From positions 1,178,001-1,242,000 of the forward strand of contig OZ244045.1 of NCBI GenBank assembly GCA_965215295.1: a stretch of 64,000 nt of DNA, given 5' to 3'. Source of the DNA: HK1 sp965215295 (lineage in GTDB: Bacteria; Pseudomonadota; Gammaproteobacteria; HK1). Position numbers and translations under genes: made by a program. Positions 1-8,295 of this stretch are shown here, piece after piece (the stretch's first letter is position 1; every line of letters begins with the position of its first letter). The notes under the pieces are model-generated. The model ran no database searches. It saw only the letters and a list, made by a program, of their open reading frames with translations, and was not told where the DNA came from.

Positions 1-68
1 CGCTGTTCCAGCCGGGTATACCCGTCAGTGGCATTCGGAAGTACTTGGGAGCGCGTTCGCGCCGGCAT
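1..68 (-). CDS. Start of an unidentified gene running off the left edge
   Basis: An ATG whose first base is 68 opens a frame (MPARTRSQVLPNATDGYTRL...) that stays open to the window edge. An AAGGAG sequence lies 8 bases before this ATG, inside the 3' end of the nucleotidyltransferase gene, and only 3 bases separate the two genes, so translation looks coupled. 22 residues are too few to identify the family. By analogy with type III-like loci it could be a helicase/restriction subunit or a HEPN partner; that is inference only. Confidence 0.5.
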   Translation of the reverse strand, partial: MPARTRSQVLPNATDGYTRLEQ

Positions 69-71
69 CCG

Positions 72-263
72 TTATGCTCCTTCCTCGACGATTGCTTCCA
101 ACCCCATGGTTCGGTCCGGTCCGAGCTCCACCAGCACGTCCATATCGCTCCTGGGCGGAAAGTCGTCCCGCAGCACCGATCCGAACAGTGCCATGCGCCT
201 GATATGGTCGCGCCGGCGGAACTCGGCCACCGCGTCTCGTGGAATCTCGACCCTCACGCTCAT
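72..263 (-). CDS. Miniature MNT-type nucleotidyltransferase, 63 aa
   Basis: The product begins MSVRVEIPRDAV and carries the polymerase-beta-like signature GS (28-29) followed by two acidic residues, Asp40 and Asp42, in SDMDVLVEL. Usual MNT proteins are about 95-100 residues and have a third carboxylate on a later strand. This one stops at residue 63, right after GLEAIVEEGA, so that strand is missing. The start codon overlaps the stop of the upstream methyltransferase (ATGA) and a ribosome site for the next gene sits in its 3' end. It is therefore embedded in an operon rather than obviously decayed. MNT proteins are usually antitoxin-like partners of HEPN toxins; here the role is unknown. Confidence 0.7.
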   Translation of the reverse strand: MSVRVEIPRDAVAEFRRRDHIRRMALFGSVLRDDFPPRSDMDVLVELGPDRTMGLEAIVEEGA

Positions 264-3200
264 TCCTCCACCCCCGCGAACATCCGCGCCTTGAACACCG
301 GTTCCAGCGCTCTGGCGTTCGGGATGAACGAATCGCCGTTGACGAAGATCTCGTCTGCGCCCTCGGTCAGTTCCCGTTCGGCCACGAACTTCTTGTCCCG
401 CTCCAGGTCCGCCTTTTGCCAGCCCTCCGTCTCTCGCCAGATGACCACGGTTCGCCGGTTGTCGATCCGTCCGCGATGAACCAGATATCGCCGCCCGCTG
501 TCGTCGTGAACCTGTCGCGTATGTACATGGAGTCCCAGCAGGTAATTGAAGGTCTCGGGGATGTCCGCAACCTTTTCGCGCGACCGATCGTCGGCGTGAA
601 TGCGGAGTTTGTAATGGAAGGGTCGAGTCAATTCCTCCACGTTCAACAGCGTTGCACACCGCATGGTTTCCCACTTCAGCATATACTTGAGCAGATAGTC
701 CTCGAACTTCAGCACCTGTTGCCCGGACGCATCGTCGAAGCATATGTTGTTTAGCGCGTCTTCGTAACTTTCCACACGCATGTATTTGATGATGCGTGGA
801 CTCCGTTTTGCCTCTTCCTGCGTGGCCATGCGTGCGGGTTTGCCATCCTTCCATTCGGGTGCAAAGATAATCTTCTTCATGCGCGGCAGGAGAACGGTGT
901 CGAAGTAGTCGCTCATCTCGACAAGGATGAATCTTCGCGTTACGCCGTCTTTCCGGTTGAGGTTGACGACCGCGTGACCTGTAGTGCCCGAGCCCGCGAA
1001 ATGGTCGAGTACCAAAAGTGAGTCGCCGTCTCTCGGAGACAACGAAAGGGCTCTTTCGATCAGAGACGGAGGCTTGGGGTTGTCGAAGACTGCACTTCCA
1101 AACAGCGCCTTCACGGCATTGCCTCCGTCGTCCGTCGTACCAGTAAGCTTGTAGTGCCAGACATCAATGGGGACCATTCCTCCATCGGCCTCGGAAAGAA
1201 ATGACTTCAGTCGCGGAAATTCATGGCTTCCATCAATTCCCCAATACAGGCGACGCTCGGTGATGTGGCGTTCGTGGGTCGCGCGATCGTACTTCCAGGC
1301 ATGAGTCGGATGCTCTACGTCTCTTCCGGTGAATGGATTCTGGATAGAATAGGCCAAATTTGGACGTTGCTCCCTTGTTGCGGGATTGACGTATGACGAA
1401 CTGATCCATGGTCCTCTGGGATCGTTGTCAGGATTTGAATAGCTGTTCCTGGATTTTTCGTTTCTGGGCTCTCGGACAACATCCAGAGCATCGCTGGAGC
1501 GATAGCAAAGCACAGTATCTTTCAAGCTGTAGAAGCGCTTCGCATTGTTGCTGCGTGTATAACGCTTTTCCCATGCGATGTCGGCCAGAAAATTGTCGGG
1601 ACCGAAGATGGTGTCACACAGGAGTCGCAATTTCGAGACCTCGATGAAATCGATGGTCAAGAAAATGAGACTCGTCCGGGATAAAATCGGTCGCGCCACG
1701 GAGAGCCGATTTTCCATCATGGTCAACCAGCTTGAATGTTGATAAGTATCCTTGTATGGAAAGCCGTCCATTCCCGTATTGTACGGAGGATCAGCGAATA
1801 TGACGCCGCCCTCACTCCTGTACCGCTCACGCAACAATGCAAGAGCCTGGCAGTTCTCGGAATGGACGAGAATTCCGTCAACCATGTCATCGAGCGTCTC
1901 GAAGCTCCCCAGCAGCCGATCGACGAAGCTTTGGTCGAAATGCCCTGTGTCAAGAACAAGTGTCGGGTGGACTTTCAGGAAGTCCGTGCGCTTGTCCTGC
2001 TCGTTATTGCCGAATGCAAACAGGTCGGTCTCTTCTTCGTCAATATGGAGCTGATCTTTCCACTCCACCCATTGCGACTCGCAAGCGGCGATGTCGGGAT
2101 AGAAACTTTCGTCGATATTGCCGACTGTGATGCAGTACTGCGTCTCCGTGACGAATTTGCGCTTCTCCCACAGCATCTTCTGGAATCGCTCGATCTGGTC
2201 GAGGAAATCGATGATCCGGCCACCGACCGCCTTGATCACCAGTAACATCTGGAACCAGCCTTCGGCTCGATCCTCACCAGCGACCCCCATCTCGTCGAGA
2301 TTCAGCACCTCGTTCTTCAGGTAGAAGTCGAGTTCGCCGGAAAGGAATCCTTTCAAATCCTTGTGGATGAAGAAGTCGGATGTATTCCGCCTTGTGTATC
2401 GCCGAAGGTGATGTTCGAGGAAGGTGACAGGCGTACCGTAGCCGCTCTTGTGGCGTTCGGTTGCCAGCGCCGCCAGTGCCCTGTCCACCTTCTTCAACCG
2501 TTTGGGAATCTCCCTCAAGGCCTCATCGATGATCGCATCCTGCTGGTTCTTTTTGCCGTAGGCAATCACTTCCTGCTCGGTCAAAGGCCGATACTCGAAA
2601 GGAATGACGATTCGGTCGGCTTTGTCGTCCCAAGCGACCTCCTTGGCTCGGGGCAGGAAGAACCGTTTGTCGCCCTTGACGTTGTTCTGCTCGACACTTG
2701 CCTCCAGCAGCTTGAAGTGCGTCGTGACGCCGTACGACGTGAAGGTGTAGTCGTGGAGGTGCTCGGCGGTCTTGACGTAGTACTGGTCGCGGTTGGCCCA
2801 GTACAGGTAGACCTCCTCACCGTTGTAAGGGATGGCGTACCGTTGGCGCTTCGAGTATCGACGCTTCGAGATGAAGTCGCCGTCTTGGTAGTAACGGCTG
2901 AAGAAGGTGTACAGATGGTTGAAGATGCCGACTTCAAGGGCTTCTCGGCCACGACCGCCGGCGGCCTTCGCATTCAGGTTCCGGTACTTCCTGCCGAGCG
3001 GTATGTCGTGGTATCTCCGGACCAGATTGCCGTCGGCGTCGAGAGCGTCCCGGCCCAGCGTCTCCCTGACTTGCCGGGTTACTTTCGTCAGCTCCATGGC
3101 GGCTTGGGATTGTTCGGCCAGGATCCCGCTCTCCAGCTCTTTGGCGACTGCCGCGGGCAAGTCCTCGGTGATGAACTTCTCGATCACACCGCGCTTGTAG

Positions 3201-3304
3201 TTCATGATGCGGTAGATGCCGAAGTCCAGGTCGGCGCAGTCGAACTGGAAGAGCTCGCGCAGCAACCGCTGGAACTTCTCGCGATAGTCATTCCTGGACG
3301 TCAT
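260..3304 (-). CDS. Type III-like adenine-specific DNA methyltransferase, 1014 aa
   Basis: Large site-specific N6-adenine methyltransferase. The catalytic motif DPPYNTG starts at residue 505 and the SAM-binding motif FAGSGTT at residue 769. Catalytic motif before SAM motif is the beta-class order of type III modification subunits. The 500-residue N-terminal part has no motif I can name and probably holds target recognition or partner-binding functions. The length is well above a classic Mod subunit (about 650 aa). It is the first gene of a minus-strand operon and overlaps the small nucleotidyltransferase by ATGA. The DNA is visibly AT-richer than the flanking genes, which suits horizontal acquisition. 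A restriction or helicase subunit would be expected to the left, outside the window. Confidence 0.85.
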   Translation of the reverse strand: MTSRNDYREKFQRLLRELFQFDCADLDFGIYRIMNYKRGVIEKFITEDLPAAVAKELESGILAEQSQAAMELTKVTRQVRETLGRDALDADGNLVRRYHDIPLGRKYRNLNAKAAGGRGREALEVGIFNHLYTFFSRYYQDGDFISKRRYSKRQRYAIPYNGEEVYLYWANRDQYYVKTAEHLHDYTFTSYGVTTHFKLLEASVEQNNVKGDKRFFLPRAKEVAWDDKADRIVIPFEYRPLTEQEVIAYGKKNQQDAIIDEALREIPKRLKKVDRALAALATERHKSGYGTPVTFLEHHLRRYTRRNTSDFFIHKDLKGFLSGELDFYLKNEVLNLDEMGVAGEDRAEGWFQMLLVIKAVGGRIIDFLDQIERFQKMLWEKRKFVTETQYCITVGNIDESFYPDIAACESQWVEWKDQLHIDEEETDLFAFGNNEQDKRTDFLKVHPTLVLDTGHFDQSFVDRLLGSFETLDDMVDGILVHSENCQALALLRERYRSEGGVIFADPPYNTGMDGFPYKDTYQHSSWLTMMENRLSVARPILSRTSLIFLTIDFIEVSKLRLLCDTIFGPDNFLADIAWEKRYTRSNNAKRFYSLKDTVLCYRSSDALDVVREPRNEKSRNSYSNPDNDPRGPWISSSYVNPATREQRPNLAYSIQNPFTGRDVEHPTHAWKYDRATHERHITERRLYWGIDGSHEFPRLKSFLSEADGGMVPIDVWHYKLTGTTDDGGNAVKALFGSAVFDNPKPPSLIERALSLSPRDGDSLLVLDHFAGSGTTGHAVVNLNRKDGVTRRFILVEMSDYFDTVLLPRMKKIIFAPEWKDGKPARMATQEEAKRSPRIIKYMRVESYEDALNNICFDDASGQQVLKFEDYLLKYMLKWETMRCATLLNVEELTRPFHYKLRIHADDRSREKVADIPETFNYLLGLHVHTRQVHDDSGRRYLVHRGRIDNRRTVVIWRETEGWQKADLERDKKFVAERELTEGADEIFVNGDSFIPNARALEPVFKARMFAGVEE

Positions 3305-3475
3305 TCCTGTTTCCCTCGCTTCTCCGAGTCGTTCGGCAGCATGTCGCTCCGTCCGGCTTCAGCGGTCCGTCTCCGAGTATACGGCCATGTTCGCCGACGA
3401 CATCGTGGCGATCGGCCCGGTCCGTGTCAGCGGCTGGCGCGGCATCGATCGATCTCGACGGATTGGAGACCGGTT

Positions 3476-4174
3476 TCAGGAACCGGCGCCGAGCTTCGCG
3501 CGGTGCGGCGCCGCCTCGCACTGCGCCGCCAGCGGGCACCCCGGGCACCGGGGCGTCGCCCGGCAGTGCCGTTTGCCGTGCTCGACGAGCAGGGCATGGA
3601 GCTCCCCGAGCACCGTCGCGTCCCGGCGGAGCGCGCCTGCGACCGTGGCCGAAAGCCGGTCGTAAGGCTCATCCCCCCTCGCCCAGCCGTAGCGCGAGAA
3701 GATGCGCCGCGCGTACGTGTCGACGACGAACACCGGGCGCGCGAAGACGTAGACGAGAATGTCGTCAGCCGTTTCCGGCCCGATACCCGGGAGGCCGAGG
3801 AGCTCCGAGCGCAGTTCCGGGGTCGGACGCCGCATCAGCGGCTCCCGGCCGCCGGCTTCGACGTACCATCGCGCCAGCGCCCGGAGCCGCGCCGCCTTCG
3901 CCCGGAAGGTTCCGGCCGGCCGCACGAGCGCTTCCAGCGCCGGCGTGGGGAGGACGGCCAGGACCTCGGGCGACAGCGCACCGGCGCGACGCAGCGAGGC
4001 GATCGCCAGCTCGGCGTTGCGCCAAGCGGTGCGCTGGGTGAGCAGCGCGCCGGCCATCATCTCGAACGGACCGCGCGCGGGCCACCACCCCTGCGGACCG
4101 TACGCGGCGGCGAGCCGGTCGAAGATCGCGCGCAACTTCGAGTCCGGACCCTTCGCCGCCGAGCGTGTTCTCAC
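3476..4174 (-). CDS. Endonuclease III-family HhH-GPD DNA glycosylase, lysine-less
   Basis: A 232-residue base-excision repair protein. The helix-hairpin-helix LPGIGPETAD spans 128-137 and the catalytic aspartate is Asp152 in VVDTYARR. The C-terminal iron-sulfur cysteines are C204, C210, C213 and C219 (C-x5-C-x2-C-x5-C, one residue shorter than E. coli Nth). Where Nth has the Schiff-base lysine (GRKTA), this protein has Glu134. It should therefore be a monofunctional glycosylase without AP-lyase activity, as in MagIII-like 3-methyladenine glycosylases. It stands alone between the restriction-like operon and rluB. The exact substrate base cannot be read from the sequence. Confidence 0.8.
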   Translation of the reverse strand: MRTRSAAKGPDSKLRAIFDRLAAAYGPQGWWPARGPFEMMAGALLTQRTAWRNAELAIASLRRAGALSPEVLAVLPTPALEALVRPAGTFRAKAARLRALARWYVEAGGREPLMRRPTPELRSELLGLPGIGPETADDILVYVFARPVFVVDTYARRIFSRYGWARGDEPYDRLSATVAGALRRDATVLGELHALLVEHGKRHCRATPRCPGCPLAAQCEAAPHRAKLGAGS

Positions 4175-4415
4175 CGGCGGGAATCCGGCCGGTGTGCGGT
4201 TCCGGACGGCGGATGCGGGCCGCGGCGCAGACCGGGGATCGGGACCCCGGCGCGGTCCGGCGGCATCGGTTGCCGGCCGCCGGCCGGGCCCTGCCCGCGC
4301 ACCGGCCGGTGGCCACGCACCGGGGCGGGGCCGGCCTTCCGATCATCGCCGGCACGGTCGCGCCCGTGGCGCATCGTGGCGGACGACAAGGGCGCCCGCA
4401 CATCGAAGCTCCCGA

Positions 4416-5255
4416 TCATCGACGACGGGACCGCCCCCGCGGCGCGGAATCGCGGGGGGAACGCACCGGCCGTGCCCGGACGAGGCCCGCCTCGCGCATC
4501 AGGGCCCGGGCCTCGTCGCGGTCCACGTCCTCGTATCGTCCCGGGCGCAGGCGGCGGGGCAGCGTCACCGGCCCGAAACGCACGCGGATGAGCCGGCTCA
4601 CGGTGCAGCCCACCGCCTCGAAGAGCCTCCGGACCTCGCGGTTGCGGCCCTCGCGGAGGACGACGTGGAACCACCGGTTCGCGCCCTCGCCTCCCGCGGG
4701 CCGCAACGTCTCGAATCGCGCTTCCCCGTCGTCCAGGACAATGCCCGCGGTCAGCGCTTCGAGTGCCTCCAGACCCGGCGCGCCACGGACGCGGACGGCA
4801 TACTCGCGCTCGATGCCGGTGCCCGGGTGCATGAGCCGATGGGCCAGCTCGCCGTCGTCGGTGAACAGGAGCAACCCGGTGGTGCCGATGTCCAGCCGGC
4901 CGACCGCGATCCACCGGGCCCGGCCGAGTCCGGGCAGCCGGTCGAACACTGTCGGCCTCCTTTCCGGGTCGCGGCGCGCGGTCACTTCGCCGGCCGGCTT
5001 GTGGTAGCGGATGAGCCGGTTCCGCAGGGCGGCGCGGCGCACCAGCCTGCCATCGACGCGCAGGGTGTCCCCGGAAGAAACCCGCTCTCCCGGCGATGCC
5101 GCGCGCCCGTTGACGGTGATCCTCCCGGAAACGATCCAGCGTTCGATTTCGCGTCGCGACGCAAGACCGGCGGCGGCGAGGACCTTCTGCAGCTTCTCGG
5201 TCGAATCGCTGTCCCGCGGCGTGGGCGGCCGCCGTCTCCGGGGAAGGGGGATCAG
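4416..5255 (-). CDS. rluB: 23S rRNA pseudouridine synthase RluB-type, apparent CTG start
   Basis: RsuA/RluB family enzyme that makes pseudouridine in 23S rRNA. An N-terminal S4 RNA-binding domain (EKLQKVLAAAGLASRR...ITVNG) precedes the catalytic domain with GRLDIGTTGLLLFTDDG, including the catalytic Asp. No ATG, GTG or TTG lies in frame before the S4 domain; the first GTG (5042) would remove it. An in-frame stop sits just upstream inside scpB. A CTG at 5255 overlaps the scpB stop as CTGA and is preceded at 5 bases by GAGAGG, so a coupled CTG start gives 279 residues. A sequencing error is the alternative. It follows scpB directly, the usual gammaproteobacterial order. Confidence 0.85.
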   Translation of the reverse strand: MIPLPRRRRPPTPRDSDSTEKLQKVLAAAGLASRREIERWIVSGRITVNGRAASPGERVSSGDTLRVDGRLVRRAALRNRLIRYHKPAGEVTARRDPERRPTVFDRLPGLGRARWIAVGRLDIGTTGLLLFTDDGELAHRLMHPGTGIEREYAVRVRGAPGLEALEALTAGIVLDDGEARFETLRPAGGEGANRWFHVVLREGRNREVRRLFEAVGCTVSRLIRVRFGPVTLPRRLRPGRYEDVDRDEARALMREAGLVRARPVRSPRDSAPRGRSRRR

Positions 5256-5959
5256 TCCGTCCTCTCGTCGCCGGGCATGGCGGCATCAGGGATCGGTGGC
5301 GCCGGATCGATTCCCGGGGCGTCATCGGCGGTGTCCGCCGCCGCGGCGGTTTCCGCGCCGGGCGAGTCCGAATCGGTCCCCTCCGCCGGCGCCTCCGCCA
5401 CGCCCGTAAACAGATCCGGTGGCGGTTCGTCGAGCTCCTTCAGCTCCGCGAGGGGCGGCAGGGACTCCAGGCTCTTGAGGTTGAACGCGTCGAGAAACTG
5501 CTTCGTCGTTCCGAACAGCGCGGGCCGTCCCGGCACCTCGCGGTGCCCGACGACGCGCACCCACTCGCGCTCGACGAGCGTCTTCATGATGGAACTCGAA
5601 ACGCCGACCCCGCGCACTTCCTCGATCTCTCCCCGGCTGACGGGCTGGCGATAGGCGATGAGGGCAAGGGTTTCCAGCAGCGCCCGCGAGTAGCGGGCCG
5701 GCCGCTCCTGCCACAGCGCGGATATCGTCTGCGAGTACTCCTTGCGGACTTGGGCGCGATACCCGCTCGCGACCTCCGCGACCTCCATCGCGCGGCCGTG
5801 CCAGCGCTCCGCCACCGCAGCCACCGCATCCCGGATCGCGCTCCGGTCCGGCGCGTCTTCCCGGCCTTCGAACATCGCCACGAACTCGTCGATCGCCACC
5901 GGCCGGCCGGCCGAGAGCAGGGCCGCTTCGACGTGCAGAACGAGATCGTCCCGATTCAT
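5252..5959 (-). CDS. scpB: Segregation and condensation protein B
   Basis: 235-residue winged-helix kleisin partner of the SMC-ScpAB condensin, which compacts and segregates the chromosome. The sequence begins MNRDDLVLHVEAALLSAGRP and contains the family hallmark ALIAYRQPVSRGEIEEVRG and the second winged helix (GRPALFGTTKQFLDAFNL). The C-terminal 60 residues are a low-complexity acidic/Ala-Pro tail. The start chosen at 5959 overlaps the scpA stop as ATGA; a longer open frame upstream is only shadow sequence of scpA. It is translationally linked both to scpA upstream and to rluB downstream. Confidence 0.93.
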   Translation of the reverse strand: MNRDDLVLHVEAALLSAGRPVAIDEFVAMFEGREDAPDRSAIRDAVAAVAERWHGRAMEVAEVASGYRAQVRKEYSQTISALWQERPARYSRALLETLALIAYRQPVSRGEIEEVRGVGVSSSIMKTLVEREWVRVVGHREVPGRPALFGTTKQFLDAFNLKSLESLPPLAELKELDEPPPDLFTGVAEAPAEGTDSDSPGAETAAAADTADDAPGIDPAPPIPDAAMPGDERTD

Positions 5960-6825
5960 GGCTCCCCCGCCTCTTCCCGCGCCGCCCCGCGCCGCGCCGC
6001 CCTGACGTGGAGCGGACCGAACGGCCTCGCCTGCACCAGATCGATGAGCGACTCCCGAAGCAGCTCCAGCAACGCGAGCAGCGTGACCACCACGCCCTGG
6101 CGGCCCTCCTGCGGGGTGAACAGGGCGGTGAACTCGACGAATCGCGCCTCCTGCACCCGCTCCAGCACGATGGACATGCGTTCGCGGACCGACAGCCACT
6201 CCATGCGGACCCGGTGGTGGCGGTACGCCTCCGCGCGGGCGAGCACGGCGACGAGCGCCGCGAGGAGATCGTCGAGCTCGACCTTCGGCTGCGGGCGCTC
6301 GACGAGGACATGGGGGGTCGCGGCCCGGACCTCGACGAGATCGCGCCCGATGCGCGGCAGCTCGTCGATCCGCTCGGCCGCCTGCTTGTACCTTTCGTAC
6401 TCCCGCAGCCGGCGCACCAGCTCGGCGCGAGGGTCCTCCTCTTCGTCGACGCGGTCGGGCCGGGGCAGGAGCAGGCGGGACTTGATCTCCGCCAGCATCG
6501 CCGCCATCGCCAGGTACTCGGCCGCGAGCTCGAGCCTGAGCTCCTTCATCAGATCGATGTATTCCATGTACTGCCGCGTGACTCCGGCAATCGGGATGTC
6601 CAGAATGTCGAGGTTCTGGCGCTTGACCAGGTAGAGCAGCAGATCGAGCGGGCCCTCGAACGCCTCCAGGAAGACTTCCAGGGCGTCCGGCGGGATGTAG
6701 AGGTCCTTCGGAGGAGCGACGACGGGCTCGCCGTCGACCACTGCGAACGGCATCTCCTCCTGCCAGGGCCGACGGGGCGGCTCGGGAGGGTCCGGCGGCA
6801 CGGACGCGGTCTCGACGTCGTTCAA
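5956..6825 (-). CDS. scpA: Segregation and condensation protein A (kleisin)
   Basis: 289-residue kleisin that bridges SMC heads. Family landmarks are FEGPLDLLLYLVKRQNLDILDIPI near residues 57-80 and AAEYLAMAAMLAEIKSRLLLP. Residues 1-45 are a Pro/Glu-rich extension before the conserved core. It lies 40 bases downstream of trpS on the same strand and overlaps scpB by 4 bases, so trpS-scpA-scpB-rluB probably form one transcript. This order is familiar from gammaproteobacteria. Confidence 0.93.
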   Translation of the reverse strand: MNDVETASVPPDPPEPPRRPWQEEMPFAVVDGEPVVAPPKDLYIPPDALEVFLEAFEGPLDLLLYLVKRQNLDILDIPIAGVTRQYMEYIDLMKELRLELAAEYLAMAAMLAEIKSRLLLPRPDRVDEEEDPRAELVRRLREYERYKQAAERIDELPRIGRDLVEVRAATPHVLVERPQPKVELDDLLAALVAVLARAEAYRHHRVRMEWLSVRERMSIVLERVQEARFVEFTALFTPQEGRQGVVVTLLALLELLRESLIDLVQARPFGPLHVRAARRGAAREEAGEP

Positions 6826-6865
6826 CTGCCCTCCTCCGCCCGCGTGCCCGGCGCAGGCGCCTCGT

Positions 6866-8089
6866 TCACCGGTATGCGAGCCCCATTGCCTGGCGCACCG
6901 CCTCCATCGTCTCGCGCGCGGCGTCCCGGGCCTGGTCGCAGCCTTCGGCGATGATGGACCGGACGAGGTCCGGCTGCGACTCGTACTCCACCGCGCGCTC
7001 GCGGATGGGCGCCTGCTCCGCGAGCACCGCGTCGATCACCGGCTGCTTGCAGTCGAGGCATCCGATGCCGGCGGTGCGGCACCCCTCCTCGACCCAGCCG
7101 CGCGTCTCCTCGTCCGAGTAGACGAGGTGGAACTGCCAGACCGGGCACTTCGCGGGGTCGCCGGGATCGGTGCGCCGCACCCGGGCCGGGTCCGTCGGCA
7201 TCCTCCGCAGCTTCTCCCGCACGTCGTCCGGAGCCTCGCGCAGCTCGATCACGTTGCCGTACGACTTCGACATCTTCTGGCCGTCGAGGCCCGGCATCTT
7301 CGACGCCTCGGTGAGCAGCGCCCGCGGCTCGGGCAGGATCACCCGGCCGCCGCCCTCCAGGTACCCGAACAGCCGCTCGCGGTCTCCCAGGGTGATGTTC
7401 TGCTGGTCCTCGAGCAGCGCGCGCGCGGTCTCCAGCGCTTCGGGATCCCCCTTCTCCAGGTATTTCCGGCGGAGCTTGCGATAGAGCTTCCCGTATTTCT
7501 TCCCCATCTTCCCGATGGCGGCCTCGGCCTTCTCCTCGAAGCCCGGCTCCCGCCCGTAGATGTGGTTGAACCGCCGCGCAATCTCGCGCGTCAGCTCCAC
7601 GTGCGCGACCTGGTCCTCGCCCACCGGAACCAGTCCGGCCCGGTAGATCAGGATGTCCGCGCTCTGCAGCACCGGGTACCCGAGGAACCCGAAGGTCGCG
7701 AGATCGCGTTCGCGCAGCTTCTCCTGCTGGTCCTTGTAGCTCGGCACGCGCTCCAGCCAGCCGAGCGGCGTCACCATGGAGAGCAGCAGGTGCAGCTCGG
7801 CGTGCTCGAACACCCTCGACTGGATGAACAGCGTCGCGTCGCCGGGGTCGATGCCGGCCGCAAGCCAGTCGACGACCATGTCCCACACGGTGTCCGCGAT
7901 GACGTCGGAGTCTTCGTAGTGGGTGGTCAGCGCGTGCCAGTCGGCCACGAAGAAGAAGCACTCGTACTCGTGCTGGAGCTGCACCCAGTTGCGCAGCACG
8001 CCGCGATAGTGTCCGAGATGCAGTCGTCCGGTGGGGCGCATCCCCGAAAGGACGCGCTGGTGCTGGCGCGGGACGGTAGTGAGGCTCAC
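6866..8089 (-). CDS. trpS: Tryptophanyl-tRNA synthetase, [4Fe-4S] type
   Basis: Class I synthetase that charges tRNA-Trp. The HIGH-type motif is HLGHYRG and the KMSKS loop is GQKMSKSYGN. An insertion of roughly 70 residues (IGKMGKKYGKL...ILPEPRALL) sits before KMSKS. Near the C-terminus the cysteines follow C-x21-C-x6-C-x2-C, close to the C-x22-C-x6-C-x2-C iron-sulfur motif described for Thermotoga TrpRS. I chose GTG at 8089 (407 aa) because GGAG lies 6 bases upstream and conservation begins there; an upstream in-frame extension to 8173 looks non-coding. First gene of the scpAB-rluB transcript. Confidence 0.93.
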   Translation of the reverse strand: MSLTTVPRQHQRVLSGMRPTGRLHLGHYRGVLRNWVQLQHEYECFFFVADWHALTTHYEDSDVIADTVWDMVVDWLAAGIDPGDATLFIQSRVFEHAELHLLLSMVTPLGWLERVPSYKDQQEKLRERDLATFGFLGYPVLQSADILIYRAGLVPVGEDQVAHVELTREIARRFNHIYGREPGFEEKAEAAIGKMGKKYGKLYRKLRRKYLEKGDPEALETARALLEDQQNITLGDRERLFGYLEGGGRVILPEPRALLTEASKMPGLDGQKMSKSYGNVIELREAPDDVREKLRRMPTDPARVRRTDPGDPAKCPVWQFHLVYSDEETRGWVEEGCRTAGIGCLDCKQPVIDAVLAEQAPIRERAVEYESQPDLVRSIIAEGCDQARDAARETMEAVRQAMGLAYR

Positions 8090-8260
8090 GTGGTTCTCCG
8101 AAGGCGGGCTGGTTGTGCAGGCCCGCGCCTGAATTGTAGAGAGCCGCCCGCGACGGCGCGACACCCGCAACACCCCCTCGCCCGGTCGGTCCGGCTCCCG
8201 TCCGGCTTCACGTTCCGGTGCCTCGACTTGGTCGACTCAAGGAAAGTCTACTTTCTCTAA

Positions 8261-8289
8261 TTGACGACTGGTTCCCGAAGCACTAGCCT
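8261..8289 (+). promoter_or_regulatory. Sigma70-like promoter, apparently leaderless
   Basis: TTGACG (8261-8266) and TAGCCT (8284-8289) are 17 bases apart. The ATG of the ATPase gene begins 7 bases after the -10 box, where transcription should start, and no Shine-Dalgarno sequence is seen before it. Just upstream is a perfect short palindrome, GAAAG-TCTA-CTTTC (8242-8255), a possible operator. Confidence 0.5.
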
Positions 8290-8295
8290 TGCGGC

